A program made the translations under genes and the position numbers. The notes below the pieces were generated by a model. It did no database searches. It was given only the letters and a program-made list of their open reading frames with translations, and was not told the DNA's origin. From NCBI GenBank assembly GCA_021849075.1, contig JAJZTH010000027.1, forward strand, positions 1 through 43,241: 43,241 nt of DNA, given 5' to 3'. Below are positions 1 to 7,889 of the stretch, in pieces (position 1 is the stretch's first letter; every line of letters begins with the position of its first letter). The stretch comes from Pseudomonadota bacterium. Lineage in GTDB: Bacteria; Pseudomonadota; Alphaproteobacteria; Sphingomonadales; Sphingomonadaceae.

Positions 1-29
1 GATGAGCCCGGTGGCCACCGAGATCGAAT

Positions 30-61
30 TCGCATGGGTGGGGCATGCCCCACCCATGCGA
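30..61. repeat. 32-bp perfect palindrome
   Basis: Positions 30-61 read identically on both strands. Each arm carries TCGCATGGGTGGGGCA and the centre is GCATGC. The symmetry stops at 29/62. A shorter perfect palindrome, CGGTGGCCACCG, lies just before it at 9-20. No T-run follows on either side, so a simple intrinsic terminator is not clearly indicated. It could be a cruciform, a repetitive extragenic element or a protein site. The symmetry is seen directly; the role is unknown. Confidence 0.9.
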
Positions 62-423
62 TCGCCTCAATCTACACCGGAAATTACACCACGAGCGCGG
101 ACGCTAACCGCAATAGCGCCGCCCTTCATCGAGTAGTGGGGAATCCTTCGCCATCGCCTGCATCAACACCATCCTTGCCCGCCGGCCATAGCAAAAAGAT
201 CGGTTCAGGACAGTCGGCGTTGCGCGCGTCGAGAGGGGCGCTTCCTGTCTCAACCGCTAAGGGAAAGCTGCCAAGGGAGAATCCTTCCCGAACAATCCTC
301 CAGTTGCTTTTGCATCGGCACACCAAGCGCGAAATCGGTCCGCGCGCATGGGGTGGCGAAAATCGCCGGTGGCCGCCAATGTGGATCAAAGCCTTATGGG
401 AAAAACGCAGCGCGACAGGGCCT
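62..423. other. gene-free stretch upstream of the CYTH gene
   Basis: About 360 bases with no convincing gene. An open frame runs through from position 34 into the CYTH gene, but its first 130 residues have no recognisable domain, and the CYTH motif starts exactly at the ATG at 424. No clear promoter, RNA gene or repeat was seen apart from the palindrome before it. Confidence 0.5.
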
Positions 424-906
424 ATGCCGATAGAGATTGAACGCAAATTTCTGGTCGTTGGCGATGGCTGGCGGCAGGGGGCGGATGCGGGGCGGGCCTT
501 GCGTCAGGGCTATGTCGTGCGCGAGGGCAAGGCAAGCGTGCGCATCCGGCTGGCGGGGAACCGCGGCTGGATTACGCTCAAGAGCGCGCGGGCGGGCATG
601 GTCCGCGACGAATTTGAATATGAGATTGCGGCGGGCGAGGCGGCGGACATGCTGGATCGGCTGTGCAGCGGGCCGCTGATCGAAAAGACCCGATACAAGG
701 TGCCCCATGGCGGGCGGATATGGGAGGTCGATGTGTTTGCCGGCACGGCGGCGGGGCTGGTGTTGGCGGAGGTCGAGCTGGACGCCGCCGACGCGCAGGT
801 CGACCTGCCCGCCTGGGTCGGCCGGGAAGTGACCGATGATCCGCGTTATCGCAATGCGGCGATCGGTCTGGCGGTGCCGACGGACCAGGAATGTGAGGGC
901 GCATGA
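424..906 (+). CDS. CYTH domain protein (triphosphate tunnel metalloenzyme)
   Basis: A 160-residue single-domain CYTH protein, a likely cytosolic inorganic triphosphatase or related phosphohydrolase. The family signature ExExK is at the N-terminus (E4, E6, K8 in MPIEIERKFLV). The basic strand SVRIRL and the lysine in WITLKS would line the tunnel, and the acidic strand VLAEVELD near the C-terminus would bind metal. The ATG at 424 is chosen over the upstream in-frame start at 34 because family members begin a few residues before EIERKF. The stop overlaps the next gene's start by 4 bases, so the two are probably translated together. The exact substrate cannot be told from the sequence. Confidence 0.88.
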   Translation: MPIEIERKFLVVGDGWRQGADAGRALRQGYVVREGKASVRIRLAGNRGWITLKSARAGMVRDEFEYEIAAGEAADMLDRLCSGPLIEKTRYKVPHGGRIWEVDVFAGTAAGLVLAEVELDAADAQVDLPAWVGREVTDDPRYRNAAIGLAVPTDQECEGA

Positions 907-1169
907 ATTTCGACGATCAGTTGCAACGCTATTTCGGCACGCGCGAGATCGATGCGTTGCCGGCCGACGCCATGGCGGCCGGGATCGAGCGGATGCGGGT
1001 CGATTTCGGGCTGGAAACGGACGGAGGGCGGCGCTTTGCGCTCTGGTCGCTGCTGTTTTTGCTGGGGCAGGCGCCCGATCTGGACGCATTCGAGGATGCG
1101 GCCGAGCGGGAGGCTGCGCGCAATTTCATGGATTTGATGGATGCGATGCCGCCTGACGGGGCGGACTGA
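903..1169 (+). CDS. small conserved-looking hypothetical protein
   Basis: An 88-residue acidic protein with no signal peptide and no family I recognise. It starts in an ATGA overlap with the CYTH gene, which supports its being real and cotranscribed. The middle holds a hydrophobic helix-like segment (FALWSLLFLLGQAP) and the C-terminal half is rich in Ala, Glu and Asp, so a small helical cytosolic protein is likely. It converges on the next minus-strand gene with only 2 bases between the stops. No function is assigned. Confidence 0.7.
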   Translation: MNFDDQLQRYFGTREIDALPADAMAAGIERMRVDFGLETDGGRRFALWSLLFLLGQAPDLDAFEDAAEREAARNFMDLMDAMPPDGAD

Positions 1170-1171
1170 CG

Positions 1172-2524
1172 CTATAACCCTTCCGCCTCGACCCAGTGCG
1201 CGCCGGTGATCTGGCGCGCGAGGGTCCAGACCTGTCGCCTTATGTCGGGCACGGCGACGATTTCCCAATGGGCGCCGCGCGTCATCGGCCCGACGACGAA
1301 CAGCCGTTCCTGCGCGCTGCCATCCTGCATCAGAGCGCGGCCCTGCTGATCGACATCGATGCCGATCGCCAGCGCATCGGCGCGGATATCGCCTCTGTTC
1401 GCCAGCGCGCGCAGCAGCGGATCGCCAGCGCGGCGCAAATCGCCCAGCGGGCCGGTGCAATTGACGACGCGGGCGGCCCGGACGCTTTCGCCCTCGCCTG
1501 CGCCACGGCGACGGATCGTCACGGCCAGCGCGCTATCGGTTGGCGTCGCGTCCAGCACTTTGGCGGCGAGGATGGAGAGCCGCCCTTCGACCCGTAGCGC
1601 CTCCAGCCGCGCGGCCACCGGCGGGGCGATCCGGTGCCGGTGAATGTCCCAATAGGGACGCAGGTGACGCAGGAACCGCTCCCGCTGCGCGTGAGAGGCG
1701 GCGCGCCACATATTCTGGGTGAAGGGGCGCAATTCATCGATCGCATTGCGCCAGCCGACCTGTAGGGCACGATTCCTGACCTGATGGAGCAGCGTTGACA
1801 GATGCCCCGACGGCTTTTCCCGCGTGGGGGTGAAGGCATCCGCCGGCGCATGGGCATGCGGCGCCAGACCGCGGCGGGACAAGGCCAGGATCGATCCGGC
1901 AAAGCCGGCATTGACGAGGCTGAGGATCGAATCGACGGCGGTAAGGCCGGTGCCGAGCAGCATTACCCGGTCCTGGTGGCCCAGCCCCGCCGCCAGATCG
2001 CGGCTCCAGGGATCGTTGACATAGGCGTCGCTGTCGACATCGGCGAAGGCGGCGAGCCGGTGCGGGGGCAGATTGCCGGGCGCAATCGTCGCAACGTCGG
2101 CATCGATACAGCGCCCGGACGCCAGGGTCACGCGCGCGCCATCGGCATGGAGGGTCAGGTCGACCGCTTCATCCGCAATCACGCTGAAGCGGCCCGGCGC
2201 TGCGCGCTGCATGTCCTCCAGCAATGCGCACAAATAGTCGCCATAGATGCGGCGCGTTGCAAAACTGGTCTCCGCGCCCATATTCCGGGCCTTGAGCCAT
2301 GCCGCGAAATGATCGGGCTGGTCGGGAAAGGCGCTCATATTGGCGGCGCGAACATTGAGCAGATGATCGGCATGCGCCGCGCCATAGGCAAGGCCGCGGC
2401 CAAGGCGATCGGACCGACGCTCCACCAGCGTCACCCGTTGCGAGCCGTGCCGCAGCAGGTTGATGGCCAGTAAAGTGCCGCTGAATCCGCCGCCTATGAT
2501 GGCGACATGGCGGGCGATCAGCAT
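1172..2524 (-). CDS. FAD/NAD(P)-binding oxidoreductase (NAD_binding_9 type)
   Basis: A 450-residue cytosolic flavoprotein. The N-terminal dinucleotide fold is clear: AIIGGGFSGT at residues 8-17 with GxGxxG, followed by the acidic end of the second strand (LVERR). The segment GRGLAYG..HLLNVRAANMSAFP is typical of the FAD/NAD(P)-binding family related to HpyO-like and siderophore-type hydroxylases. A second dinucleotide-like motif is LLGTGLTAVDS near residue 190. The C-terminus carries VVNCTGP and a final FVVGP segment. The gene is divergent from the sulfur cluster to its right and shares about 100 bases of upstream DNA with the small ORF at 2625, so coregulation is possible. The substrate is unknown, and no strong ribosome-binding site was seen. 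Confidence 0.82.
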   Translation of the reverse strand: MLIARHVAIIGGGFSGTLLAINLLRHGSQRVTLVERRSDRLGRGLAYGAAHADHLLNVRAANMSAFPDQPDHFAAWLKARNMGAETSFATRRIYGDYLCALLEDMQRAAPGRFSVIADEAVDLTLHADGARVTLASGRCIDADVATIAPGNLPPHRLAAFADVDSDAYVNDPWSRDLAAGLGHQDRVMLLGTGLTAVDSILSLVNAGFAGSILALSRRGLAPHAHAPADAFTPTREKPSGHLSTLLHQVRNRALQVGWRNAIDELRPFTQNMWRAASHAQRERFLRHLRPYWDIHRHRIAPPVAARLEALRVEGRLSILAAKVLDATPTDSALAVTIRRRGAGEGESVRAARVVNCTGPLGDLRRAGDPLLRALANRGDIRADALAIGIDVDQQGRALMQDGSAQERLFVVGPMTRGAHWEIVAVPDIRRQVWTLARQITGAHWVEAEGL

Positions 2525-2569
2525 GGATCAAGCTTTTCTAATGGATGATGGAGCATTGCTTGTGAGACA

Positions 2570-2592
2570 TATCTCTACTTCATGAATAGATA
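2570..2592. promoter_or_regulatory. inverted repeat TATCT-N13-AGATA, candidate LysR-type site
   Basis: In the divergent intergenic region, TATCT at 2570-2574 is the exact reverse complement of AGATA at 2588-2592. The AT-rich interior includes the palindrome TTCATGAA. It lies 46 bases upstream of the FAD gene and 33 bases upstream of the small ORF. Short dyads with such spacing suit LysR-family regulators, and a LysR gene lies 3.3 kb away. The dyad is seen; its function is inferred. Confidence 0.35.
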
Positions 2593-2624
2593 AAGAGGCC
2601 ATTTAGCGCTCCGAAAGGTCGAAA

Positions 2625-2768
2625 ATGAGTCTGTTGCTGTCTGCCCTCCAGCGTTGGCGCGCCCTGCATGATGCGGCGCGGCGCGAATTTCTGCGCGATC
2701 CCAACGTCATATTGTTCGAACGTGCGTCAAAGCCGGCGACATCCGGCCATGGCGCGCATGGGCGCTGA
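2625..2768 (+). CDS. possible 47-residue small protein overlapping the first binding protein gene
   Basis: An ATG at 2625 is preceded by GAAAGG about 8 bases upstream. It opens a 47-codon frame that begins MSLLLSALQRWRALHDAARR and ends in TGA at 2768, 20 bases inside the next gene (start 2749). The N-terminus predicts a basic amphipathic helix with two Leu clusters. The C-terminus is polar and has HGAHGR. It starts 33 bases after the candidate operator and would be the first cistron of the transcript. The arrangement suits either a coupled small protein or a leader peptide controlling the binding protein. I do not recognise a family; coding is supported only by the start site and position. 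Confidence 0.45.
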   Translation: MSLLLSALQRWRALHDAARREFLRDPNVILFERASKPATSGHGAHGR

Positions 2769-3747
2769 GGCTGTTTCACGGCGCGCCGTCCTGGCGGGAT
2801 GCGCGGCAGGCGGGTTGTTCCTGTCTGCCTGCAGCGCGACGAAGAGCGGCCGCCCGACTTTGCGCCTGTCGATCACCGGCAAGGGGGAAGGGGATGCGCG
2901 GCTGTTGTTCAAGGCGGCGGGCATCCGGCCCGAGGGGTTCGATCTTGCCTATAGCGAGTTTCAGTCCGGTCATCTGGTGATCGAGGCGCTGAATGGCGGT
3001 TCGCTCGATTTTGGCGGGATGAGCGAGATCCCGCCGATCTTTGCGGCAGCGTCCACCATCCAGAGCTTTCGCCAGATTGCGGTGACGCATGGCGACGTCA
3101 ACAATCAGGTCGTGCTGGTGCCCAAAGGGTCTAGAGCGAAATCCATCGCGGACCTCAAGGGCAAGCGCGTCGGCTATGTCCGCGCGACGACATCGCAATA
3201 TTTCCTCATCCGCATGCTGGAGGAAGTCGGCCTGACATGGGACGACATCAAACCGGTGGCGATGGGGGTATCGGATGGCGCGGCGGCCTTTTCCCAAGGG
3301 GCGCTGGATGGCTGGGCGATTTACGGCTTTCCGATCCAGCGTGCGGTCGCGACGCAGGGCGCGCGCATCCTGAAGACCGCCTATGGCATATTATCGGGCA
3401 ATTATCTGGTGTCCGCCCATCTCGATGCGCTGGCCGACCCGGAAAAGACGCGCATCATCGGCGACTATCTGGGCTTGTTGCAGAAAGCCTATGGCTGGGC
3501 GGCCGCGCATCAGGCGGAATGGGCGGACATCATCGCCCAGGACATTGGCGTGCCGCGCGATTATGTGCGCGACCAGTTCCGCCGCAAGAGCGCAAGCTAT
3601 GAATTGCGGCCGGTTACGGCAGAGGCGATCGCGTCGCAGCAGGGCGTCGCCAATCTCTTCTTCGAACAGAAGCTGATCCCCAAGGCGGTCGATGTGCGGC
3701 CATTGTGGGACGACCGTTTCAATTCCCAGATTCCCAAGAGAGGCTGA
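2749..3747 (+). CDS. SsuA/NrtA-type ABC substrate-binding lipoprotein
   Basis: A 332-residue periplasmic binding protein of the aliphatic sulfonate/nitrate/taurine family. The N-terminus has a twin-arginine-like stretch (SRRAVLAG) and a lipobox FLSAC with Cys28, so it is probably exported and lipid-anchored. Core family features follow: a ligand-domain strand GSLDFGGMSEIPPIFAAAS, then ADLKGKRVGYVRATTSQYFLIRMLEEVGL, then GALDGWAIYGFPIQRA. The start at 2749 puts the signal peptide at the right length; 2758 is an alternative. It is followed after 6 bases by the acyl-CoA-dehydrogenase-fold gene. It would feed an organosulfur ligand to the SsuBC pump encoded at 7054-8669. The precise ligand is not known. 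Confidence 0.87.
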   Translation: MARMGAEAVSRRAVLAGCAAGGLFLSACSATKSGRPTLRLSITGKGEGDARLLFKAAGIRPEGFDLAYSEFQSGHLVIEALNGGSLDFGGMSEIPPIFAAASTIQSFRQIAVTHGDVNNQVVLVPKGSRAKSIADLKGKRVGYVRATTSQYFLIRMLEEVGLTWDDIKPVAMGVSDGAAAFSQGALDGWAIYGFPIQRAVATQGARILKTAYGILSGNYLVSAHLDALADPEKTRIIGDYLGLLQKAYGWAAAHQAEWADIIAQDIGVPRDYVRDQFRRKSASYELRPVTAEAIASQQGVANLFFEQKLIPKAVDVRPLWDDRFNSQIPKRG

Positions 3748-3753
3748 AAACAT

Positions 3754-4941
3754 ATGGCCAGCCAGCCACTGTCCCGCGACGCCACAACGCCGTCCCCACC
3801 CCCGCCGGTCAGCGCCGACCTGCTCGATCGCATCACGCGGCAGTTGGCCGAAACAGCGGAGCATTATGACCGCAGCGGCGAATTCCCCCGCGCCAATTTC
3901 GATCTGCTGGCAAGGGAAGGACTGATCGGTCTGACCGTGCCGCGCGATCTGGGCGGGCGGGGTGCGGCGCTGTCCGAAGCGATCCGCGTTCTGGGCGCGG
4001 TGGCGAAGGGCGAGCCTTCGACAGCGCTGATCCTGTTCATGACCTATCATTATCACGCCACCCCGGCGCGGGCGCGCAACTGGCCGCAGTCCATTTACGA
4101 AAGGCTGGCGCGCGAAGCGGTGGCGGGCCGGGGCCTGATTGGCGGGTTGCGGGTCGAACCGGAACTGGGTACGCCGGTGCGCGGCGGCCTGCCGGCGACG
4201 GTGGCGCGACGCACGGCCGACGGCTGGGCGCTGACCGGCACCAAAATCTACTCGACGGGATCGACCGGGCTGGACTGGTTTTCCGTCTGGGCGAAGACGG
4301 ACGAAGCGGAGCCGCGCGTCGGCAATTTCCTGGTTCGGGCCGGCAGTCCGGCTATCGATATCGAGCCGGTATGGGACCATCTGGGCATGCGCGCGACGGT
4401 CAGTCATGCGGTGCATTTTACCGATACGCTGACGCCGCTGGACCATGCGGTCGACATTCGCCGGCCCGAACAATGGGCGACGGGCGCGGGCGACCCCAGC
4501 CTGGCCATCTGGAACGCGCTGTCCATATCCACCATCTATGACGGGGTGGCGCGGGCTGCGCGCGACTGGCTGCGCGCCTATCTTAACGATCGGGTGCCGA
4601 CCAATCTGGGCGCATCGCTGGCCACATTGCCGCGCGTGCAGGAGAAATTTGGCGAGATTGAGGCGCTGTTGCAGGTCAATCGAACACTGATCCGCGACGC
4701 GGCGACCCGGCACGATGCGGGTGATCCGCCGAGCGCGGTGGAGGTCAATAACATCAAATATCTGACAACCACAAACGCGATCCGCGCGGTCGAGATTGGT
4801 CTGGAACTGACCGGCAATCCGGGTATCAGTCGGAAAAATCCGCTAGAGCGCCATTATCGCGATGTGCTGTGCAGCCGCATCCATTCGCCGCAGACCGACA
4901 CCATATTGATCGCCGCCGGGCGGGCGGCGCTGGGAAACTGA
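3754..4941 (+). CDS. acyl-CoA dehydrogenase-fold flavoprotein, SfnB/DszC-like
   Basis: A 395-residue protein with the acyl-CoA dehydrogenase fold: an N-terminal helical domain (FDLLAREGLIGLTVPRDLGGRGA), a middle beta domain (WALTGTKIYSTGSTGLDWF) and C-terminal helices. It lacks the YEGT-type end of beta-oxidation enzymes and instead ends RDVLCSRIHSPQTDTILIAAG. That resembles the flavin-dependent monooxygenase branch with DszC and SfnB, which uses reduced flavin and oxygen on sulfur compounds. The context between an SsuA-like protein and a 2-hydroxyacid dehydrogenase fits C-S bond chemistry. A ribosome-binding AGAGG precedes the ATG. The stop is followed after one base by the next ATG, so the two are coupled. 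The reaction is inferred; a true dehydrogenase cannot be excluded. Confidence 0.82.
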   Translation: MASQPLSRDATTPSPPPPVSADLLDRITRQLAETAEHYDRSGEFPRANFDLLAREGLIGLTVPRDLGGRGAALSEAIRVLGAVAKGEPSTALILFMTYHYHATPARARNWPQSIYERLAREAVAGRGLIGGLRVEPELGTPVRGGLPATVARRTADGWALTGTKIYSTGSTGLDWFSVWAKTDEAEPRVGNFLVRAGSPAIDIEPVWDHLGMRATVSHAVHFTDTLTPLDHAVDIRRPEQWATGAGDPSLAIWNALSISTIYDGVARAARDWLRAYLNDRVPTNLGASLATLPRVQEKFGEIEALLQVNRTLIRDAATRHDAGDPPSAVEVNNIKYLTTTNAIRAVEIGLELTGNPGISRKNPLERHYRDVLCSRIHSPQTDTILIAAGRAALGN

Positions 4942-4942
4942 G

Positions 4943-5890
4943 ATGAGCCTGATTATCGCCAGCCAGCTGGATGCTGACTTTAATCGCGGGCTGGGCCAGC
5001 ATCCTGCCGCGCCGATCCTGATCGATGTGGCCGATGAAGAACCTTGGGCCGCGGCGGCCGAGGCGGACATGCTGTTGATCCGTCCTTCCCCCGCATGGCG
5101 TCAGCCGGCGGCGGCGCGTCCACCAGTCTGGCCGGGGCGCCTGAAATGGGTCTATAGCGCGTCGGCCGGGATTGATTTTTATCCGCAATGGCTGCTCGAT
5201 GCGCCGCTCGTCACCTGTGGCCGGGGCGTCGCGGCGGATGAGATTGCCGATTATGCGATCGCCGCCATCTATGCCCATGCCAAGAATCTGGAAGCGGTGA
5301 CGGTGCGGTCGCGGGCGCAGTGGATCAATGTGCCGCTGGGCCGGGTATCGGGCACCACGATCGGCATTGTCGGGCTGGGCGCGATCGGGCAGGAGGTGGC
5401 CCGGCGCGGGCTGGCGCTGGGCGCGCAGGTTGTGGGGCTGCGCCGGTCCGGCGCGCAATCGGGTGTCAGCGGGGTCGAGCATCTGCGTGATGTCGAAACT
5501 TTGGTGGCGCGATCCGACCATATCGTGATCGCCGTGCCGGCGACGCCCGAGACCCGTCACCTGTTCGATGACGCATTGTTGCGCAAGGTGAAGCCGGGCG
5601 CGCACATCATCAACGTCGCGCGCGGATCGGTGATCGATCAGGCGGCGCTGATGCGCGCGCTGGACCGGGACGATGGGCCAGGATTCGCCACGCTGGACGT
5701 GACCGACCCCGAGCCGCTGCCCGAGGGGCATGCGCTCTACACCCATCCGCGCGTCCGCCTGACGCCGCATATTTCCAGCAATCATACGCTGGTGCGCCAT
5801 CGACTGCTGGAAAAGGTGCGGGACGATATCTCCCGCTTCGTGCGGGGCGAGGCGCCGAGCGACATTGTCGATCCGGCGCGGGGTTATTGA
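4943..5890 (+). CDS. D-2-hydroxyacid dehydrogenase, NAD(P)-dependent
   Basis: A 315-residue cytosolic dehydrogenase of the D-isomer-specific 2-hydroxyacid family (glyoxylate/hydroxypyruvate reductase type). The NAD-binding motif GIVGLGAIGQEVARR sits near residue 140. The substrate Arg lies in NVARGSVID, the Glu in DPEPLPEGH, and the catalytic His in LTPHISSNH. Length is usual for the family. Its ATG lies one base after the preceding stop. In a sulfonate context it might reduce or oxidise a 2-oxo or 2-hydroxy acid left after desulfonation; that role is inference. It ends at a strong hairpin facing a convergent LysR gene. Confidence 0.87.
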   Translation: MSLIIASQLDADFNRGLGQHPAAPILIDVADEEPWAAAAEADMLLIRPSPAWRQPAAARPPVWPGRLKWVYSASAGIDFYPQWLLDAPLVTCGRGVAADEIADYAIAAIYAHAKNLEAVTVRSRAQWINVPLGRVSGTTIGIVGLGAIGQEVARRGLALGAQVVGLRRSGAQSGVSGVEHLRDVETLVARSDHIVIAVPATPETRHLFDDALLRKVKPGAHIINVARGSVIDQAALMRALDRDDGPGFATLDVTDPEPLPEGHALYTHPRVRLTPHISSNHTLVRHRLLEKVRDDISRFVRGEAPSDIVDPARGY

Positions 5891-5892
5891 GG

Positions 5893-5917
5893 GGGCGGGC
5901 GCCGGGTGCGCCCGCCC
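5893..5917. terminator. bidirectional hairpin between convergent genes
   Basis: GGGCGGGCGC (5893-5902), loop CGGGT, GCGCCCGCCC (5908-5917): a perfect 10-bp GC stem in the 34-base gap between the 2-hydroxyacid dehydrogenase and LysR stops. There is no clear U-run, but position and strength suggest termination for both genes. Confidence 0.7.
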
Positions 5918-5924
5918 TATCAGC

Positions 5925-6761
5925 TTACAGCGCCTGCACGGTTTCCAGCGCCAGTTCGGCCAGACGGCTGGCGGCCTTGTCCAGCTTGTCGCCTGCGCGC
6001 AGGATGGCCGCGACGCGCGGCAGCGGGGGCAGGCGTTCATGTTCCAGCGCCTGCGCTTCATCCAGGAACAGGTGCGTGCGGCAGGTGATGCCCAGCCCAG
6101 CGCCCACGGCCGCCTTGAGCGTCGCCAGATTGGGCGTTTCCACGGCAATCCGCCATTGCAGGCCGGCGTCCTCCAGTCCCCGGATCGCCGCTTCGCGGAA
6201 GCGGCATGGCTCCTCCAGCACGGCGAGCGGAATGACCGGGCGGTCGGCCAGCGCGGTGTCGCCATACCAGCTCATCGGCGCGACGGTGACGGCATGGGCG
6301 TCATTGGGCGCAGCGAAGCCCAGCACTATGTCGAGTTCGCGCCGCTCCAGCAGCGTCTGCAATTCAGCGGTGCCGGCAACCCGCGCATAGATTTGCGCAT
6401 CGGGGTGCAGTTCGGCAAAACGCGACAATAGTCCGCTGAGCAATGTGTCGGCGAAATCCTGCACCATGCCGATGCGCGCCGGCCCGGCGAACCGCCCGGC
6501 GCTGACCGCCGCAACGGCTTCGTCATGGAGCAGCAGCACTCGCCGCGCATAATCGAGCAGCACATCGCCCGCCGCCGTCAGGATCAGGCGACGCCCTTCG
6601 CGCAGGAACAAAGTCTGTTGCACCAGTTCCTCCAGCCGCTTGATTTGCAGGCTGAGCGCGGACTGGGTCACGAAAACCTGTTCCGACGCATTGAGCATCG
6701 ACCCGGTGTCGACGATCGCAACGAAGCTGCGGAGTAAATTGGTCGGCAAATTGACCGGCAC
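5925..6761 (-). CDS. LysR-family transcriptional regulator of the sulfur cluster
   Basis: A 278-residue LysR-type regulator. The N-terminal winged helix-turn-helix is clear: LLRSFVAIVDTGSMLNASEQVFVTQSALSLQIKRLEE (residues about 8-45). The effector domain follows from about residue 90 (ARIGMVQDFADTLLSGLLSRF). The start is a GTG at 6761 with AAGAAGAGG upstream. It is divergent from ssuC, and the shared 292-base region holds a perfect 8-bp dyad with T-N11-A geometry (6955-6981). It is therefore the obvious candidate to control the ssuCB operon and perhaps itself. The effector is unknown; CysB and Cbl are functional analogues rather than proven homologues. Confidence 0.9.
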   Translation of the reverse strand: MPVNLPTNLLRSFVAIVDTGSMLNASEQVFVTQSALSLQIKRLEELVQQTLFLREGRRLILTAAGDVLLDYARRVLLLHDEAVAAVSAGRFAGPARIGMVQDFADTLLSGLLSRFAELHPDAQIYARVAGTAELQTLLERRELDIVLGFAAPNDAHAVTVAPMSWYGDTALADRPVIPLAVLEEPCRFREAAIRGLEDAGLQWRIAVETPNLATLKAAVGAGLGITCRTHLFLDEAQALEHERLPPLPRVAAILRAGDKLDKAASRLAELALETVQAL

Positions 6762-6954
6762 GAGCGAACCTCTTCTTGAAAAGCGGGAAAGGCCGATCCG
6801 GTGTCGGGAACGGAGCGCGCCTTTATTGCTGATGCTTATATATCAATCAAAATAGTAGAGATTGTGCGTGGGAAGGAAAAACTTGGCCCAGACGAGCAGC
6901 GCGGCCAAACCCGCCATTTTCGGCGCTGTTCCGCCCCATATCGGCGGTGAAATG

Positions 6955-6981
6955 CGACCTATGATGAACGCTGATAGGTCG
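6955..6981. promoter_or_regulatory. LysR-type operator candidate, CGACCTAT-N11-ATAGGTCG
   Basis: A perfect inverted repeat: CGACCTAT (6955-6962), 11-base spacer, ATAGGTCG (6974-6981). The inner geometry is T-N11-A inside CTAT/ATAG, which is the classical LysR recognition pattern. It lies between the divergent LysR gene (start 6761) and ssuC (start 7054), where such regulators normally bind. The dyad is seen directly; binding is inferred. Confidence 0.65.
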
Positions 6982-6998
6982 GCGTAGAAAAACTTAAT

Positions 6999-7017
6999 TG
7001 AATGAGTAGACAATTCA
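6999..7017. promoter_or_regulatory. second dyad TGAAT-N9-ATTCA upstream of ssuC
   Basis: TGAAT (6999-7003) and ATTCA (7013-7017) are exact reverse complements, and a second overlapping dyad AATTG-N10-CAATT is present. The site lies 17 bases after the stronger LysR dyad and 37 bases before the ssuC ATG. It could be an activation half-site or overlap the promoter. Confidence 0.4.
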
Positions 7018-7053
7018 TGTTGGGCTTGTCTGGACTTCACAAAAGGCCCGGAC

Positions 7054-7887
7054 ATGGCGGTTTTGACGATCAATAATGTATCAGCAGCGGGGCAGAGCCG
7101 ATCGGTCGCCGCGCCGCGTCGCTTCTCCCTATCGCGCTTTGGCGGCCGCTGGCTTTCCCCGATTTTGCTGCTGCTGCTGTGGGAAACCGGGTCGCGCATC
7201 GGCTTGATCCCGGAACGCACTTTGGCCGCGCCATCCGCAGTGCTGGGCACGCTGTTCGAAATGGTCCTGTCGGGCGAATTGCCATCTAACCTGCTGGTGT
7301 CCTTCGCCCGCGTGGCCGCCGGGCTGCTGATCGGCGTCGGGCTGGGGCTGGGGCTGGGGCTGGTCGCCGGCCTGTCGCGCGCCGGGGAAATGGCGGTCGA
7401 TCCGCTGATGCAGATCAAGCGGACCATTCCCGCGCTGGCGCTGACGCCGCTGTTCATCGTGTGGTTCGGCATCGGCGAGACGCCCAAGGTCGCGCTGATC
7501 GCGTTCGGCACCATCTTCCCGGTCTATCTTAACCTCTATAGCGGCATCCGCAGCGTGGATCTGCGCCTGCTGGACGCGGCCAAGAGCTTTGGCCTTAGCC
7601 GGTGGGAGCAGATATGGCATGTCGTTCTGCCATCTGCGCTGCCATCCCTGCTGGTTGGCCTGCGCTACGCTTTGTCGGTGTCGATCCTGGTGCTGGTGGT
7701 GGCGGAGCAGATCAACGCCTCGGCCGGCCTTGGCTACCTTATCAACAACGCCCGCGATTTCATGCGGACCGACATCATCGTCGTCTGCCTGATGGTCTAC
7801 GCCATCCTTGGCCTTGGCGCCGACTGGCTGGTCCGCACCCTCGAAGCCCGCGCCCTGATCTGGCGCCCCAGCATAGTGGAGCAATAA
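7054..7887 (+). CDS. ssuC: ABC transporter permease, SsuC/TauC family
   Basis: A 277-residue inner-membrane permease with about six hydrophobic helices after a basic N-terminal stretch. The EAA loop that contacts the ATPase is visible as LLDAAKSFGLSRWEQIWHVVLPSALPSLLVGLRYALS, ending in the LP.ALP motif. The helix LLIGVGLGLGLGLVAGLS is unusually rich in Gly-Leu repeats. It is the only permease gene in the window and is followed after 2 bases by the ATPase gene, so the two form the pump used by three binding proteins nearby. Sulfonate specificity is inferred from family and neighbours (SsuD-like, SsuA-like). Confidence 0.9.
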   Translation: MAVLTINNVSAAGQSRSVAAPRRFSLSRFGGRWLSPILLLLLWETGSRIGLIPERTLAAPSAVLGTLFEMVLSGELPSNLLVSFARVAAGLLIGVGLGLGLGLVAGLSRAGEMAVDPLMQIKRTIPALALTPLFIVWFGIGETPKVALIAFGTIFPVYLNLYSGIRSVDLRLLDAAKSFGLSRWEQIWHVVLPSALPSLLVGLRYALSVSILVLVVAEQINASAGLGYLINNARDFMRTDIIVVCLMVYAILGLGADWLVRTLEARALIWRPSIVEQ

Positions 7888-7889
7888 GC

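Noticed and set aside
34..423. N-terminal extension of the CYTH gene as a longer protein
   Set aside because: The 130 residues before the ATG at 424 have no domain and an odd composition, and the family motif starts at 424.
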